DNA from: Gammaproteobacteria bacterium
GTDB lineage: Bacteria > Pseudomonadota > Gammaproteobacteria > GRL18
DNA length: 12,871 nt
NCBI GenBank assembly: GCA_027076245.1
Contig: JALTKC010000412.1
Location: 1 to 12,871 of the forward strand
Direction: 5' to 3'
A model generated the notes under the pieces. It did no database searches. It saw only the letters and a program-made list of their open reading frames with translations, and was not told the DNA's origin. The translations under genes and the position numbers were made by a program. Shown here piece by piece: positions 6,952 to 12,871 of this stretch (position 1 is the first letter of the stretch; each line of letters starts with the position of its first letter).

Positions 6952-6965
6952 GTTTACTCGTAAAC
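6952..6965. promoter_or_regulatory. Palindrome covering the tolQ ribosome-binding region
   Basis: GTTTAC-TC-GTAAAC is a perfect inverted repeat ending five bases before the tolQ ATG. In the mRNA it can form GUUUA-CGAG-UAAAC, placing the only Shine-Dalgarno-like bases (GAG) in the loop. It may tune tolQ translation or be a protein-binding site. The stem is short and AU-rich. Confidence 0.3.
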
Positions 6966-6999
6966 AGATAAAATAATAACCCTGACTTTCATAGTAAGC

Positions 7000-7416
7000 T
7001 CATAGCAGGGCTTTAAACTTGTTATAAATCATTTCTGGTAAAGCCACCGGCCTTTTTTTATGCAGACTGAGGCTGACTATTTTCACTTCGCCCCGGGTCA
7101 GAATATCTTCACCACCATTATCAGCAGGACGTATAATACTCTGTTCAAATACCAGACTGGCTTTAGACAGTTTTTTTACACTGGAGCTGACCTGCAGAGC
7201 ATCATTAAACAGGGCGGGTTTCAGGTAATTAATCGACAGGCTGCTGACCACAAAGACAATACCGTATTCATTAATGATTTCGTCCTGTTCAAGCCCTAAA
7301 GCACGCAGCCATTCCGTACGGGCCCGTTCCATAAAGTTCAGGTAATTGGAGTGATAAACCACCCCGCCGCTGTCGGTGTCTTCGTAATAGACTCTGACTG
7401 GCCAGATAAATTCCAT
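7000..7416 (-). CDS. ybgC: YbgC, hot-dog-fold acyl-CoA thioesterase of the tol cluster
   Basis: YbgC proteins are cytoplasmic 4HBT-family thioesterases that hydrolyse acyl-CoA or acyl-ACP and have been linked to phospholipid metabolism near the Tol-Pal system. The N-terminal signature YYEDTDSGGVVYHSNYLNFM, followed by ERARTEWLR, is diagnostic. Asp15 is the predicted catalytic acid, followed by Tyr21-His22. The segment YLKPALFNDALQVSSSVKKL is the usual second half of the hot-dog sheet. Length 138 matches the family (E. coli 134). Only one base separates its ATG from the ruvB stop, and 52 bases separate it from tolQ. Its position just upstream of tolQ is conserved in many Proteobacteria. The physiological substrate cannot be told from the sequence. 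Confidence 0.94.
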   Translation of the reverse strand: MEFIWPVRVYYEDTDSGGVVYHSNYLNFMERARTEWLRALGLEQDEIINEYGIVFVVSSLSINYLKPALFNDALQVSSSVKKLSKASLVFEQSIIRPADNGGEDILTRGEVKIVSLSLHKKRPVALPEMIYNKFKALL

Positions 7417-7417
7417 T

Positions 7418-8437
7418 TTAGCTACCCTTCTCTATACCCGTCTTTTCTAAGCCAAAGTGTAAATAAGCCATATCCGTGGCTACCCGTCCCCGGGGAGTTC
7501 GCATAATATAGCCCTGCTGGATCAGAAAAGGTTCCAGTACATCCTCAATGGTGCCCTTTTCTTCACTGATGGCCGCAGCCAGATTATCAATACCCACCGG
7601 GCCGCCGTCAAATTTTTCTATAATACTGAGCAACAGCTTGCGGTCCATCATATCAAACCCCATGGGATCCACATCCAGAAGATTTAAAGCCTGATCAGCA
7701 ATTTTAGCATTGACTGTACCATTGCTTTTTACTTCCGCAAAATCCCGTACCCGTCTTAGCAGACGGTTAGCAATGCGTGGTGTACCCCGGGAACGTTTGG
7801 CGATTTCTGCAGCACCATGAGGCTCAATATCCACTCCCATGATTCTGGCTGAACGGGCTACAATATGAGACAGATCGGCAATGGAATAAAATTCCAGTCT
7901 CTGCACAATGCCAAAACGATCTCTAAGCGGTGATGTCAGCAGTCCGGCACGGGTGGTAGCACCAATCAGGGTAAAGGGCGGTAAATCCAGTTTGATTGAA
8001 CGGGCAGCCGGACCTTCACCAATCATAATATCCAGCTGATTGTCTTCCATAGCTGGGTAAAGCACTTCTTCTACCACCGGGCTGAGGCGATGAATTTCAT
8101 CAATAAACAGCACATCGCCTTCTTCCAGATTGGTTAACAATGCGGCCAGATCGCCGGGACGCTCAAGAACCGGCCCTGATGTCTGACGCATATTAACACC
8201 CATTTCATTGGCGATAATATGCGACAGGGTGGTTTTACCCAGGCCGGGCGGCCCGAAAATCAGTACATGGTCCAGGGCTTCATTGCGGTTGCGTGCAGCG
8301 GGAATAAAAATTTCCATCTGTTCACAGACAGAAGGCTGGCCGACATAATCCTGCAGGGTTTTAGGGCGTATAGCCTTATCAAGAAGGTCTTCACTTGACA
8401 GTTCGGTTGAGCTAATAATTCGTTCGTTGTCCAGCAT
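7418..8437 (-). CDS. ruvB: RuvB, Holliday-junction branch-migration ATPase
   Basis: RuvB is the hexameric AAA+ motor that, loaded by RuvA, drives branch migration of Holliday junctions. Walker A is GPPGLGKTT at residues 62-70, Walker B is DEIHRL at 113-118, sensor 1 is around LIGATTRAG at 157-165, and the arginine-finger region is LRDRFG at 171-176. A C-terminal winged-helix DNA-binding domain follows, ending in QQGYIMRTPRGRVATDMAY. Length 339 agrees with E. coli (336). The upstream sequence has no strong Shine-Dalgarno, only a purine run, AGAAAA. A GC-rich hairpin repeat separates it from ruvA, which is unusual for a pair normally almost adjacent. Confidence 0.97.
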   Translation of the reverse strand: MLDNERIISSTELSSEDLLDKAIRPKTLQDYVGQPSVCEQMEIFIPAARNRNEALDHVLIFGPPGLGKTTLSHIIANEMGVNMRQTSGPVLERPGDLAALLTNLEEGDVLFIDEIHRLSPVVEEVLYPAMEDNQLDIMIGEGPAARSIKLDLPPFTLIGATTRAGLLTSPLRDRFGIVQRLEFYSIADLSHIVARSARIMGVDIEPHGAAEIAKRSRGTPRIANRLLRRVRDFAEVKSNGTVNAKIADQALNLLDVDPMGFDMMDRKLLLSIIEKFDGGPVGIDNLAAAISEEKGTIEDVLEPFLIQQGYIMRTPRGRVATDMAYLHFGLEKTGIEKGS

Positions 8438-8450
8438 TTTTCTGGTTTAA

Positions 8451-8490
8451 ATTCCCCTCACCCTGGCCCTCTCCCGGAGGGAGAGGGAAT
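8451..8490. repeat. REP-like GC-rich hairpin element in the ruvA-ruvB gap
   Basis: CCCTCTCCC (8467-8475) and GGGAGAGGG (8479-8487) form a perfect 9-bp stem around GGA. A flanking variant of the left arm, TTCCCCTCACCC, stands just to its left. The composition is unlike the surrounding coding DNA. From memory, elements of the type CCCTCACCC..CCCTCTCCC..GGGAGAGGG are dispersed intergenic repeats in many gammaproteobacteria. It lies about 30 bases before the ruvB start, with no T-run after it, so it is not a standard terminator. Confidence 0.75.
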
Positions 8491-8514
8491 GAACAGGCGA
8501 TCTATGATTGCAAA

Positions 8515-9132
8515 TTAGTTTCTAACGGTGTTTTTAAGTGCCTGTTTGATTAACATCTCACAGCTTTGCCCTTCACTGTCCAGTCTGGAAATCATTTTAC
8601 TGGCTTCAACCGGTTTATAGCCCAGTGCAATCAGGGCGCTGACAGCTTCCTGTATAGTATCCTGTTCCGAAACAGAATTATCAGACTCAGTCGAGGTTTT
8701 GTCGTCTGTATTATCCGATGGTAGCTGCCAGTCTTTAAGCCGGTCTTTCATTTCAATAATCAGGCGCTGAGCGGTCTTTTTACCAATACCGGGCAAACGC
8801 ACCAGACCGGACTCATCATTGTTTTTAACCACCTGCACAAATTCATCCGCACTGATCCCCGATAAAATGGTCAGCGCCAGTTTGGGGCCGACACCATTGA
8901 CCTTTATCAGGCTCTTAAATAATAACCGCTCCGACTCACTATGAAAACCGTATAATAACTGGGCATCTTCACGTACCACCAGATGGGTCAGGATCACCAC
9001 CGGATTATCCAGCTCCGGTAACTGATAAAAGGTACTCATAGGTGCCTGCACTTCATAACCAACCCCATGCACATCGACCATTAATAAGGGAGGCTGTTTC
9101 TGAATTAAAATACCGGATAAACGTCCAATCAT
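8515..9132 (-). CDS. ruvA: RuvA, Holliday-junction-binding subunit
   Basis: RuvA tetramers grip the four-way junction and recruit RuvB rings. I start it at ATG 9132 (MIGRLSGIL), the near-universal RuvA N-terminus. An ATG at 9183 adds 17 residues unlike the family and lies within an inverted repeat. The OB-fold is residues about 1-63, with the acidic pin Glu55-Asp56 as in E. coli. The helix-hairpin-helix motifs are VNGVGPKLALTIL (78-90) and LPGIGKKTAQRLI (113-125). An acidic Asp/Ser/Thr linker (about 138-158) leads to domain III (about 159-205), which contacts RuvB (ALIALGYKPVEASKMI). Length 205 is normal (E. coli 203). The Shine-Dalgarno is weak. The ruvC stop is 67 bases upstream. Confidence 0.95.
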   Translation of the reverse strand: MIGRLSGILIQKQPPLLMVDVHGVGYEVQAPMSTFYQLPELDNPVVILTHLVVREDAQLLYGFHSESERLLFKSLIKVNGVGPKLALTILSGISADEFVQVVKNNDESGLVRLPGIGKKTAQRLIIEMKDRLKDWQLPSDNTDDKTSTESDNSVSEQDTIQEAVSALIALGYKPVEASKMISRLDSEGQSCEMLIKQALKNTVRN

Positions 9133-9164
9133 TATGTATAGTAAACCGTCTTTTTTGTTGTAAT

Positions 9165-9204
9165 TATTATAGTGTGCATCCATTTATTGATGGACACTAT
9201 TATA
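9165..9204. repeat. AT-rich inverted repeat between ruvC and ruvA
   Basis: TATTATAGTGTGCATC (9165-9180) and GATGGACACTATTATA (9189-9204) pair at 14 of 16 positions around an 8-base loop. The right arm contains the ruvC stop codon (9200-9202). On the - strand both arms contain a perfect TATAAT, but no convincing -35 accompanies either. It could be an mRNA hairpin, a protein site upstream of ruvA, or a decayed insertion. Confidence 0.55.
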
Positions 9205-9859
9205 GAGTGAAGCGTTTTTTTCTTCTACCGCGTATCGCACCCAGAACTTCTGCAGGATAGCGTGGACTGGCACTGGGTTTTAATTCTAGCATGGTTTTAC
9301 GGGTATTCGCATGACACAGTGCAATAGCCAGAGCATCTGCCGCATCAGCCTGTGGGGTAGTATTAAGATTGAGCAGCACTTTAACCATGTGCTGAACCTG
9401 AGACTTGGCGGCATGCCCCCTGCCCACTATTGCCTGTTTGACCTGATTGGCCGTATATTCAGAGACCGGAATATTTTCAGCCATAACCGCACAGATAGCC
9501 GCTCCCCTGGCCTGTCCCAATTTAAGGGCAGAGTCCGGGTTGCGGGCCAGAAAGACATTTTCAATGGCCATTTCATCGGGTGACCAGTGCCGGACAACCT
9601 GCTGGATATCTTTAAAAATAATTTGCAGTCGGGGAGGTAAGGGACCGCCGCCGGTTTTAATGGTACCGCATTCCAGAAAGCGTAAGCGGTTACCTGAGGA
9701 TTCTATGAGACCATAGCCTGTTTTGAGGGAACCCGGATCGATACCCAGGATTATTTTTTTTTCAGTTATGGACTGGCTGATGGTAATGGTGTCCTTTGTA
9801 TCGTTTTCTGGGAGTGCGGGCAGGATGCCCGCGCTCCCAGGGAAGGGAGGGGAGCACAT
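9200..9859 (-). CDS. ruvC: RuvC, Holliday-junction resolvase with an anomalous N-terminus
   Basis: RuvC cuts Holliday junctions symmetrically as a dimer, together with RuvAB. The catalytic acids are Asp41 (ILGIDPGS), Glu100 (MAIENVF), Asp172 and Asp175 (QADAADALAIALCH). All sit exactly 34 residues later than in E. coli RuvC (7, 66, 138, 141). The only in-frame ATG, GTG or TTG ahead of the first catalytic motif is ATG 9859. From it residues 1-18 (MCSPPFPGSAGILPALPE) are encoded by a REP-like palindrome and residues 19-34 resemble nothing in the family. ATG 9859 has no Shine-Dalgarno. AAAGGA at 9797-9792 precedes an ATT codon (9787-9785) and an ATC codon (9781-9779), which could be non-canonical starts giving a near-normal protein. 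The core is intact. I give the longest frame because it has the only canonical start; start confidence is low. Confidence 0.9.
   Translation of the reverse strand: MCSPPFPGSAGILPALPENDTKDTITISQSITEKKIILGIDPGSLKTGYGLIESSGNRLRFLECGTIKTGGGPLPPRLQIIFKDIQQVVRHWSPDEMAIENVFLARNPDSALKLGQARGAAICAVMAENIPVSEYTANQVKQAIVGRGHAAKSQVQHMVKVLLNLNTTPQADAADALAIALCHANTRKTMLELKPSASPRYPAEVLGAIRGRRKKRFTL
9791..9797 (-). promoter_or_regulatory. Shine-Dalgarno-like AAAGGAC inside the ruvC frame
   Basis: AAAGGAC on the - strand lies about 45 bases before the ILGIDPGS codons, where a normal RuvC translation start would be expected. It is followed by CACC-ATT-ACC-ATC, with no ATG, GTG or TTG in frame. It suggests the ancestral start was here, and that either a start codon was lost or a rare ATT/ATC start is used. 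Confidence 0.3.
9808..9840. repeat. REP-like GC-rich palindrome overlapping the 5' end of the ruvC frame
   Basis: CTGGGAG-T-GCGGGCA (9808-9822) pairs with TGCCCGC-G-CTCCCAG (9826-9840) around GGA, giving 14 Watson-Crick pairs plus one T/G position. It differs from the repeat in the ruvA-ruvB gap. Translated on the - strand it gives GSAGILPALP; from memory the string AGILPA recurs at the ends of many predicted proteins because such repeats are dispersed in diverse genomes. No T-run follows, so it is not an ordinary terminator. It may affect mRNA stability between yebC and ruvC. Confidence 0.8.
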
Positions 9860-9871
9860 ATGTTTATGGTA

Positions 9872-10621
9872 CTACTGACTTAATTGCTCCATAACCTCAT
9901 CAGAAAATTCGGCATTGGAATAGACATTCTGCACATCATCCAGATCTTCGAGCATATCCACCATACGCATAACTTTTTGAGCATCGTCCAGACTTAAATC
10001 AACAGAGGTTGATGCTTTCATAGTCACTTCTGCGACTTCCGGATCAAAACCGGCGGCCACCATGGCATCCTTAACATCCATAAAGTTTTCAGGTGTTGTA
10101 ATAACGTCAATAGAACCGTCTTCATTGGTTTCCACATCTTCGGCTCCGGCATCCAGAGCCGCTTCCATAATGGCATCTTCATCACTGCCGGCAGGATAGC
10201 TTAAAATACCGATTTTACTGAACAGATAAGACACCGAACCATCAGTACCCAGATTGCCACCGGCCTTGGTAAAGGCGTGACGCACTTCGGCTACCGTACG
10301 GTTTTTATTATCGGTCAGACAGTCCACCATGACAGCGACACCACTGGGGCCATAACCTTCATAACGGATCTCATCAAAATTATCCCCGTCAGTATCACCG
10401 GCCCCGCGCTTAATGGCCCGCTCAATAGTATCCCGGGTCATATTGGCACGCAAAGATTTATCCACAATGGCACGCAAACGTGGATTGGCATCCGGATCGC
10501 CACCGCCTAAACGGGCCGCGACTGTAATTTCACGAATTAATTTAGTAAATAACTTTCCACGCTTGGCATCCTGACCTTTTTTACGGTGCTGAATATTTGC
10601 CCATTTACTATGACCTGCCAT
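9872..10621 (-). CDS. yebC: YebC/PmpR-family regulator
   Basis: Members of this family (YebC, PmpR; mitochondrial TACO1) have been described as DNA-binding regulators and, for several, as translation factors acting on stalled ribosomes. The sequence alone does not decide between these roles. The N-terminus MAGHSKWANIQHRKKGQDAK and the following KRGKLFTKLIREI are diagnostic. Other landmarks are the basic RAIVDKSLRANMTRDTIERA segment (about 50-69), YEGYGPSGVAVMVD (about 87-100), NKNRTVAEVRHAFTKAGGNL (about 105-124), and an acidic C-terminal part (DEDAIMEAALDAGAEDVETN). Length 249 is normal (E. coli 246). AGAGGG five bases before the ATG is a good ribosome binding site. It lies 31 bases after aspS and 12 bases before the longest ruvC frame, the usual neighbourhood. 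Confidence 0.95.
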   Translation of the reverse strand: MAGHSKWANIQHRKKGQDAKRGKLFTKLIREITVAARLGGGDPDANPRLRAIVDKSLRANMTRDTIERAIKRGAGDTDGDNFDEIRYEGYGPSGVAVMVDCLTDNKNRTVAEVRHAFTKAGGNLGTDGSVSYLFSKIGILSYPAGSDEDAIMEAALDAGAEDVETNEDGSIDVITTPENFMDVKDAMVAAGFDPEVAEVTMKASTSVDLSLDDAQKVMRMVDMLEDLDDVQNVYSNAEFSDEVMEQLSQ

Positions 10622-10652
10622 TAGAACCCTCTTTGTATTTTAAATTTCAGTT

Positions 10653-12440
10653 TTATTCTGCAATTTTATCACTTAAAACTTCACGTTTCTTTATCCCCAG
10701 CTCTTTTAACTGCGCCGGACTCACTGCAGACGGCGCCGATGTCAGCAGACAGGCTGCGGATTGAGTTTTAGGGAAAGCCATCACTTCACGGATGGATCCG
10801 GAGCCGGTCATTAACATCACCAGACGATCCAGACCAAAAGCAATACCGGCGTGGGGAGGACAGCCGTATTTCAGAGCTTCAAGCAGGAAGCCGAACTTGT
10901 CCTGGGCTTCCTCATCACTGATACCCAGTAACTTAAATACACTTTCCTGCATGGCCTGACTGTGAATACGGGCAGAACCGCCGCCCAGTTCAGTACCGTT
11001 TAATACCATATCATAAGCGCGGGACAGACTCTCACCGGGATTGTCCAGCAATTCCTGCGGATCGACTGTATTCGGAGAAGTAAACGGATGATGCAATGCG
11101 GTCCAGCGCTGGCCATCGTCATCGTATTCAAACATGGGGAAGTCCACCACCCATAACGGCTGCCAGCCGCGCTTGACCAGCCCCAGATCCTGAGCCACTT
11201 TAATACGCAAAGCACCCAGTGCTTCATTAACCACTTTGGCCTTATCGGCACCAAAGAAGATTAAGTCGCCATCTTCTGCACCGGTGCGATCCAGAATCAC
11301 CGTTAAGGCTTCATCGGGAATAAACTTAACAATAGGCGACTGCAGACCTTCTCTGCCCAAGGCTTTTTCATTAACCTTAATATAAGCCAGCCCCCTGGCA
11401 CCATAAATACCTACATATTTGGTGTATTCATCAATCTGCTTACGGGTCAGTTCTGAGCCTTTAGGCACTCTTAAAGCGGTGACCCGGCTGTTGGGATCTT
11501 TAGCGGGTCCGGAAAATACTTTGAAATCTACATCAGTCAGCACATCAGCCACTTCCACCAGTTCCAGATCAATACGCAAATCCGGTTTATCACTGCCGTA
11601 GCGGTTCATAGCTTCGGCATAAGTCATACGGGGGAAGGGGTTGGGCAACTGCTCTTCCAGAACCCGGGCAAACAGACCGCGGATCATTTCTTCCATCAGG
11701 TTCATCAACTGCTCTTCTTCCAGGAAGGAGGTTTCTATATCCAGCTGAGTAAATTCCGGCTGACGATCAGCACGCAGATCTTCATCCCGGAAACAGCGGG
11801 TGATCTGGTAATAACGGTCCATGCCGGACATCATTAATAATTGTTTGAATAACTGAGGGGACTGAGGCAGTGCAAAAAAATCACCGGGATGGGTACGGCT
11901 GGGCACCAGATAATCACGGGCACCTTCCGGTGTTGCCTTAGTCAGAATGGGGGTTTCTATATCCAGAAAACCTTCATCATCCAGGTAGTTACGCAGATAA
12001 CGGGTGATCTGAGCACGCAGGATCAGACGCTGCTGCATTTCCGGACGGCGCAGGTCTATATAACGGTAGCGCAGGCGATGCTCTTCTGATACATCATCAT
12101 CATCAAGCTGAAACGGAGGGGTCTGGGCACTGTTCAGAACCACCAGTTCCTGAGCCATGACTTCCACCTGGCCAGTAGGCATTTCAGGGTTTTCCGTACC
12201 GTCCGGACGCTGACGTACCTTGCCTTTTACCTGCAGCACGTATTCATTACGAATACGCTCAGCCTGCATAAACATTTCAGGATTATCAGGGTCAAAAACA
12301 ATCTGGGCAATACCTTCCCGATCTCTCAGGTCAACGAAGATAACACCGCCATGATCCCGGCGACGATGCACCCAGCCGCTTAATGTCACTTCCTGATCAA
12401 TGTGTTCTTCTGATAAATGCCCGCAATAATGGCTTCGCAT
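10653..12440 (-). CDS. aspS: Aspartyl-tRNA synthetase, probably non-discriminating (Asp/Asn)
   Basis: AspRS charges tRNA-Asp with aspartate in the cytoplasm. The start is ATG 12440 (MRSHYCGHL), matching the family N-terminus; an upstream TTG at 12467 adds nine unrelated residues. The OB-fold anticodon domain is about 1-105 (VTLSGWVHRRRDHGGVIFVD). Class II landmarks include QSPQLFKQLLM (193-203), motif 2 FRDEDLRADRQPEFTQLD (217-234) and motif 3 GIAFGLDRLVMLM (532-544). The bacterial GAD-type insert lies between motifs 2 and 3. Length 595 is normal (E. coli 590). The residue at 30 is His (RRDHGG) where E. coli has Leu, and residue 81 is Gly (RPDGTEN) where E. coli has Lys. In Pseudomonas aeruginosa the corresponding His and Gly allow mischarging of tRNA-Asn. 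A non-discriminating enzyme working with GatCAB is therefore inferred. Confidence 0.97.
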   Translation of the reverse strand: MRSHYCGHLSEEHIDQEVTLSGWVHRRRDHGGVIFVDLRDREGIAQIVFDPDNPEMFMQAERIRNEYVLQVKGKVRQRPDGTENPEMPTGQVEVMAQELVVLNSAQTPPFQLDDDDVSEEHRLRYRYIDLRRPEMQQRLILRAQITRYLRNYLDDEGFLDIETPILTKATPEGARDYLVPSRTHPGDFFALPQSPQLFKQLLMMSGMDRYYQITRCFRDEDLRADRQPEFTQLDIETSFLEEEQLMNLMEEMIRGLFARVLEEQLPNPFPRMTYAEAMNRYGSDKPDLRIDLELVEVADVLTDVDFKVFSGPAKDPNSRVTALRVPKGSELTRKQIDEYTKYVGIYGARGLAYIKVNEKALGREGLQSPIVKFIPDEALTVILDRTGAEDGDLIFFGADKAKVVNEALGALRIKVAQDLGLVKRGWQPLWVVDFPMFEYDDDGQRWTALHHPFTSPNTVDPQELLDNPGESLSRAYDMVLNGTELGGGSARIHSQAMQESVFKLLGISDEEAQDKFGFLLEALKYGCPPHAGIAFGLDRLVMLMTGSGSIREVMAFPKTQSAACLLTSAPSAVSPAQLKELGIKKREVLSDKIAE

Positions 12441-12493
12441 ACCCTGTATTCCTGTAATTAGCTGCAATTTGAATGGTTAATCGAAAACCGCTA

Positions 12494-12522
12494 ATTTTAA
12501 GCTTTACAGGGGCAGACTACAA
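12494..12522 (-). promoter_or_regulatory. Candidate aspS promoter
   Basis: On the - strand TAAAAT (12499-12494, five of six to TATAAT) lies 17 bp after TTGTAG (12522-12517, which keeps only the TTG of the -35). The predicted start is near 12487, a leader of about 47 bases before aspS. The 148-base gap between the zinc-ribbon gene and aspS holds no other clear signal. A separate small hairpin (GACTT-TGC-AAGTC) near 12548-12560 has no T-run. Confidence 0.35.
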
Positions 12523-12588
12523 GGGCTGACTGATAGAAAGTTTTTCGGACTTTGCAAGTCTGATTTATACGGATTTAGTAAAGCAGTT

Positions 12589-12846
12589 TTAGTGACAACC
12601 GCAACTGCCGCCGCCACAGCCACCGCCGGACTGACTGCCGGAATTGCTGCCAGATGATTTTTTAGAGTTTTTAAAATCGGTTTCGTACCAGCCGCTGCCT
12701 TTTAGACGAAAACCTGAGGCAGAAATCAGTTTTTTCAGTTTAGATTCCTTGCATACAGGGCAGTCTTTCATGGGATCATCAGACATTTTCTGCATAATTT
12801 CCATTTCATGACCGCAACCGTCACATCGGTATTCATAAATAGGCAT
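12589..12846 (-). CDS. FmdB-family zinc-ribbon protein
   Basis: This is a small zinc-ribbon protein of the FmdB/CxxC_CXXC_SSSS family, named for a gene proposed to regulate the formamidase/amidase operon of Methylophilus. The role in other bacteria is unknown. MPIYEYRCDGCGHEMEIMQK is the diagnostic N-terminus. Cys8/Cys11 (CDGC) and Cys29/Cys32 (CPVC) would hold one zinc. The segment KLKKLISASGFRLKGSGWYE is the usual continuation, followed by a Ser/Asn spacer. The tail GGGCGGGSCGCH adds three cysteines and a histidine and might bind metal too. The start is ATG 12846 with AGGAG six bases upstream; a TTG at 12864 adds six residues and is unlikely. The product is 85 residues. This gene is often found next to aspS in Proteobacteria. 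Its promoter lies beyond the right edge. Confidence 0.9.
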   Translation of the reverse strand: MPIYEYRCDGCGHEMEIMQKMSDDPMKDCPVCKESKLKKLISASGFRLKGSGWYETDFKNSKKSSGSNSGSQSGGGCGGGSCGCH

Positions 12847-12871
12847 ATTAATCTCCTGCAACAATATAGGG

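Noticed and set aside
8451..8490. GC hairpin between ruvA and ruvB as an intrinsic terminator
   Set aside because: No T-run follows the stem on either strand, and terminating within ruvAB would make little sense.
9133..9183. Upstream ATG at 9183 as the ruvA start
   Set aside because: It adds 17 residues unlike any RuvA, lies in the loop of an inverted repeat, and MIGRLSGIL at 9132 is the conserved N-terminus.
9133..9199. LexA/SOS box controlling ruvAB, as in E. coli
   Set aside because: No CTG-N10-CAG-type site with the usual AT core is present; the inverted repeat here has different arms.
12548..12560. Small hairpin GACTT-TGC-AAGTC downstream of the zinc-ribbon gene as a terminator
   Set aside because: The stem is only five base pairs and is followed on the gene strand by GAAAAAC, not a T-run.
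1..12871. CRISPR array, insertion sequence, prophage or defence island
   Set aside because: No regularly spaced repeats, transposase, integrase or defence-type gene is visible; the window is mostly core housekeeping genes.

Overview
The window looks like a chromosomal segment of a gammaproteobacterium with moderate GC. The order aspS-yebC-ruvC-ruvA-ruvB-ybgC-tolQ-tolR-tolA-tolB-pal-cpoB followed by a lysine tRNA is the one I know from Pseudomonas-like genomes and, from the tol genes on, from Escherichia coli. I cannot name the genus. The aspartyl-tRNA synthetase carries the His and Gly residues linked to non-discriminating (Asp/Asn) enzymes, which again points to a Pseudomonas-like rather than an enteric lineage.

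Layout. Positions 1-1796 run on the + strand. They hold an AraC-family regulator broken by an amber stop and a one-base frameshift, then a small intergenic region rich in candidate regulatory sites, then an unrecognised 153-residue Ser-rich protein, then a hairpin terminator. Everything from 1804 to the right edge is on the - strand. Read in the direction of transcription it is: an FmdB-type zinc-ribbon protein at the right edge; aspS; yebC; the Holliday-junction genes ruvC, ruvA and ruvB; the thioesterase ybgC; the cell-envelope genes tolQ, tolR, tolA, tolB, pal and cpoB; and finally tRNA-Lys(UUU), which has its own stable-RNA-type promoter. Convergent transcription meets at the hairpin at 1765-1796.

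How the parts work together. TolQ-TolR form the proton-driven inner-membrane motor. TolA spans the periplasm. TolB and the lipoprotein Pal link it to the outer membrane and peptidoglycan, and CpoB ties the complex to septal peptidoglycan synthesis. RuvA and RuvB form the branch-migration motor and RuvC the resolvase. The genes from aspS to cpoB are tightly packed, with overlaps or short gaps and no convincing terminator between them. Polycistronic transcription is therefore likely, although two different GC-rich REP-like hairpins and one AT-rich inverted repeat interrupt the ruv block.

Most interesting points. (1) A 21-bp direct repeat with TGTC/GTCA cores phased at 10-11 bp lies between the dead AraC regulator and the unknown gene. 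It looks like an AraC-family operator left behind with its target. (2) A REP-like palindrome lies inside the ruvC reading frame. No ATG, GTG or TTG start remains near the normal RuvC N-terminus, so RuvC must either carry a repeat-encoded leader of about 34 residues or start at a non-canonical codon. (3) The AspRS has the non-discriminating signature. I see no CRISPR array, transposase, prophage gene or defence system here.
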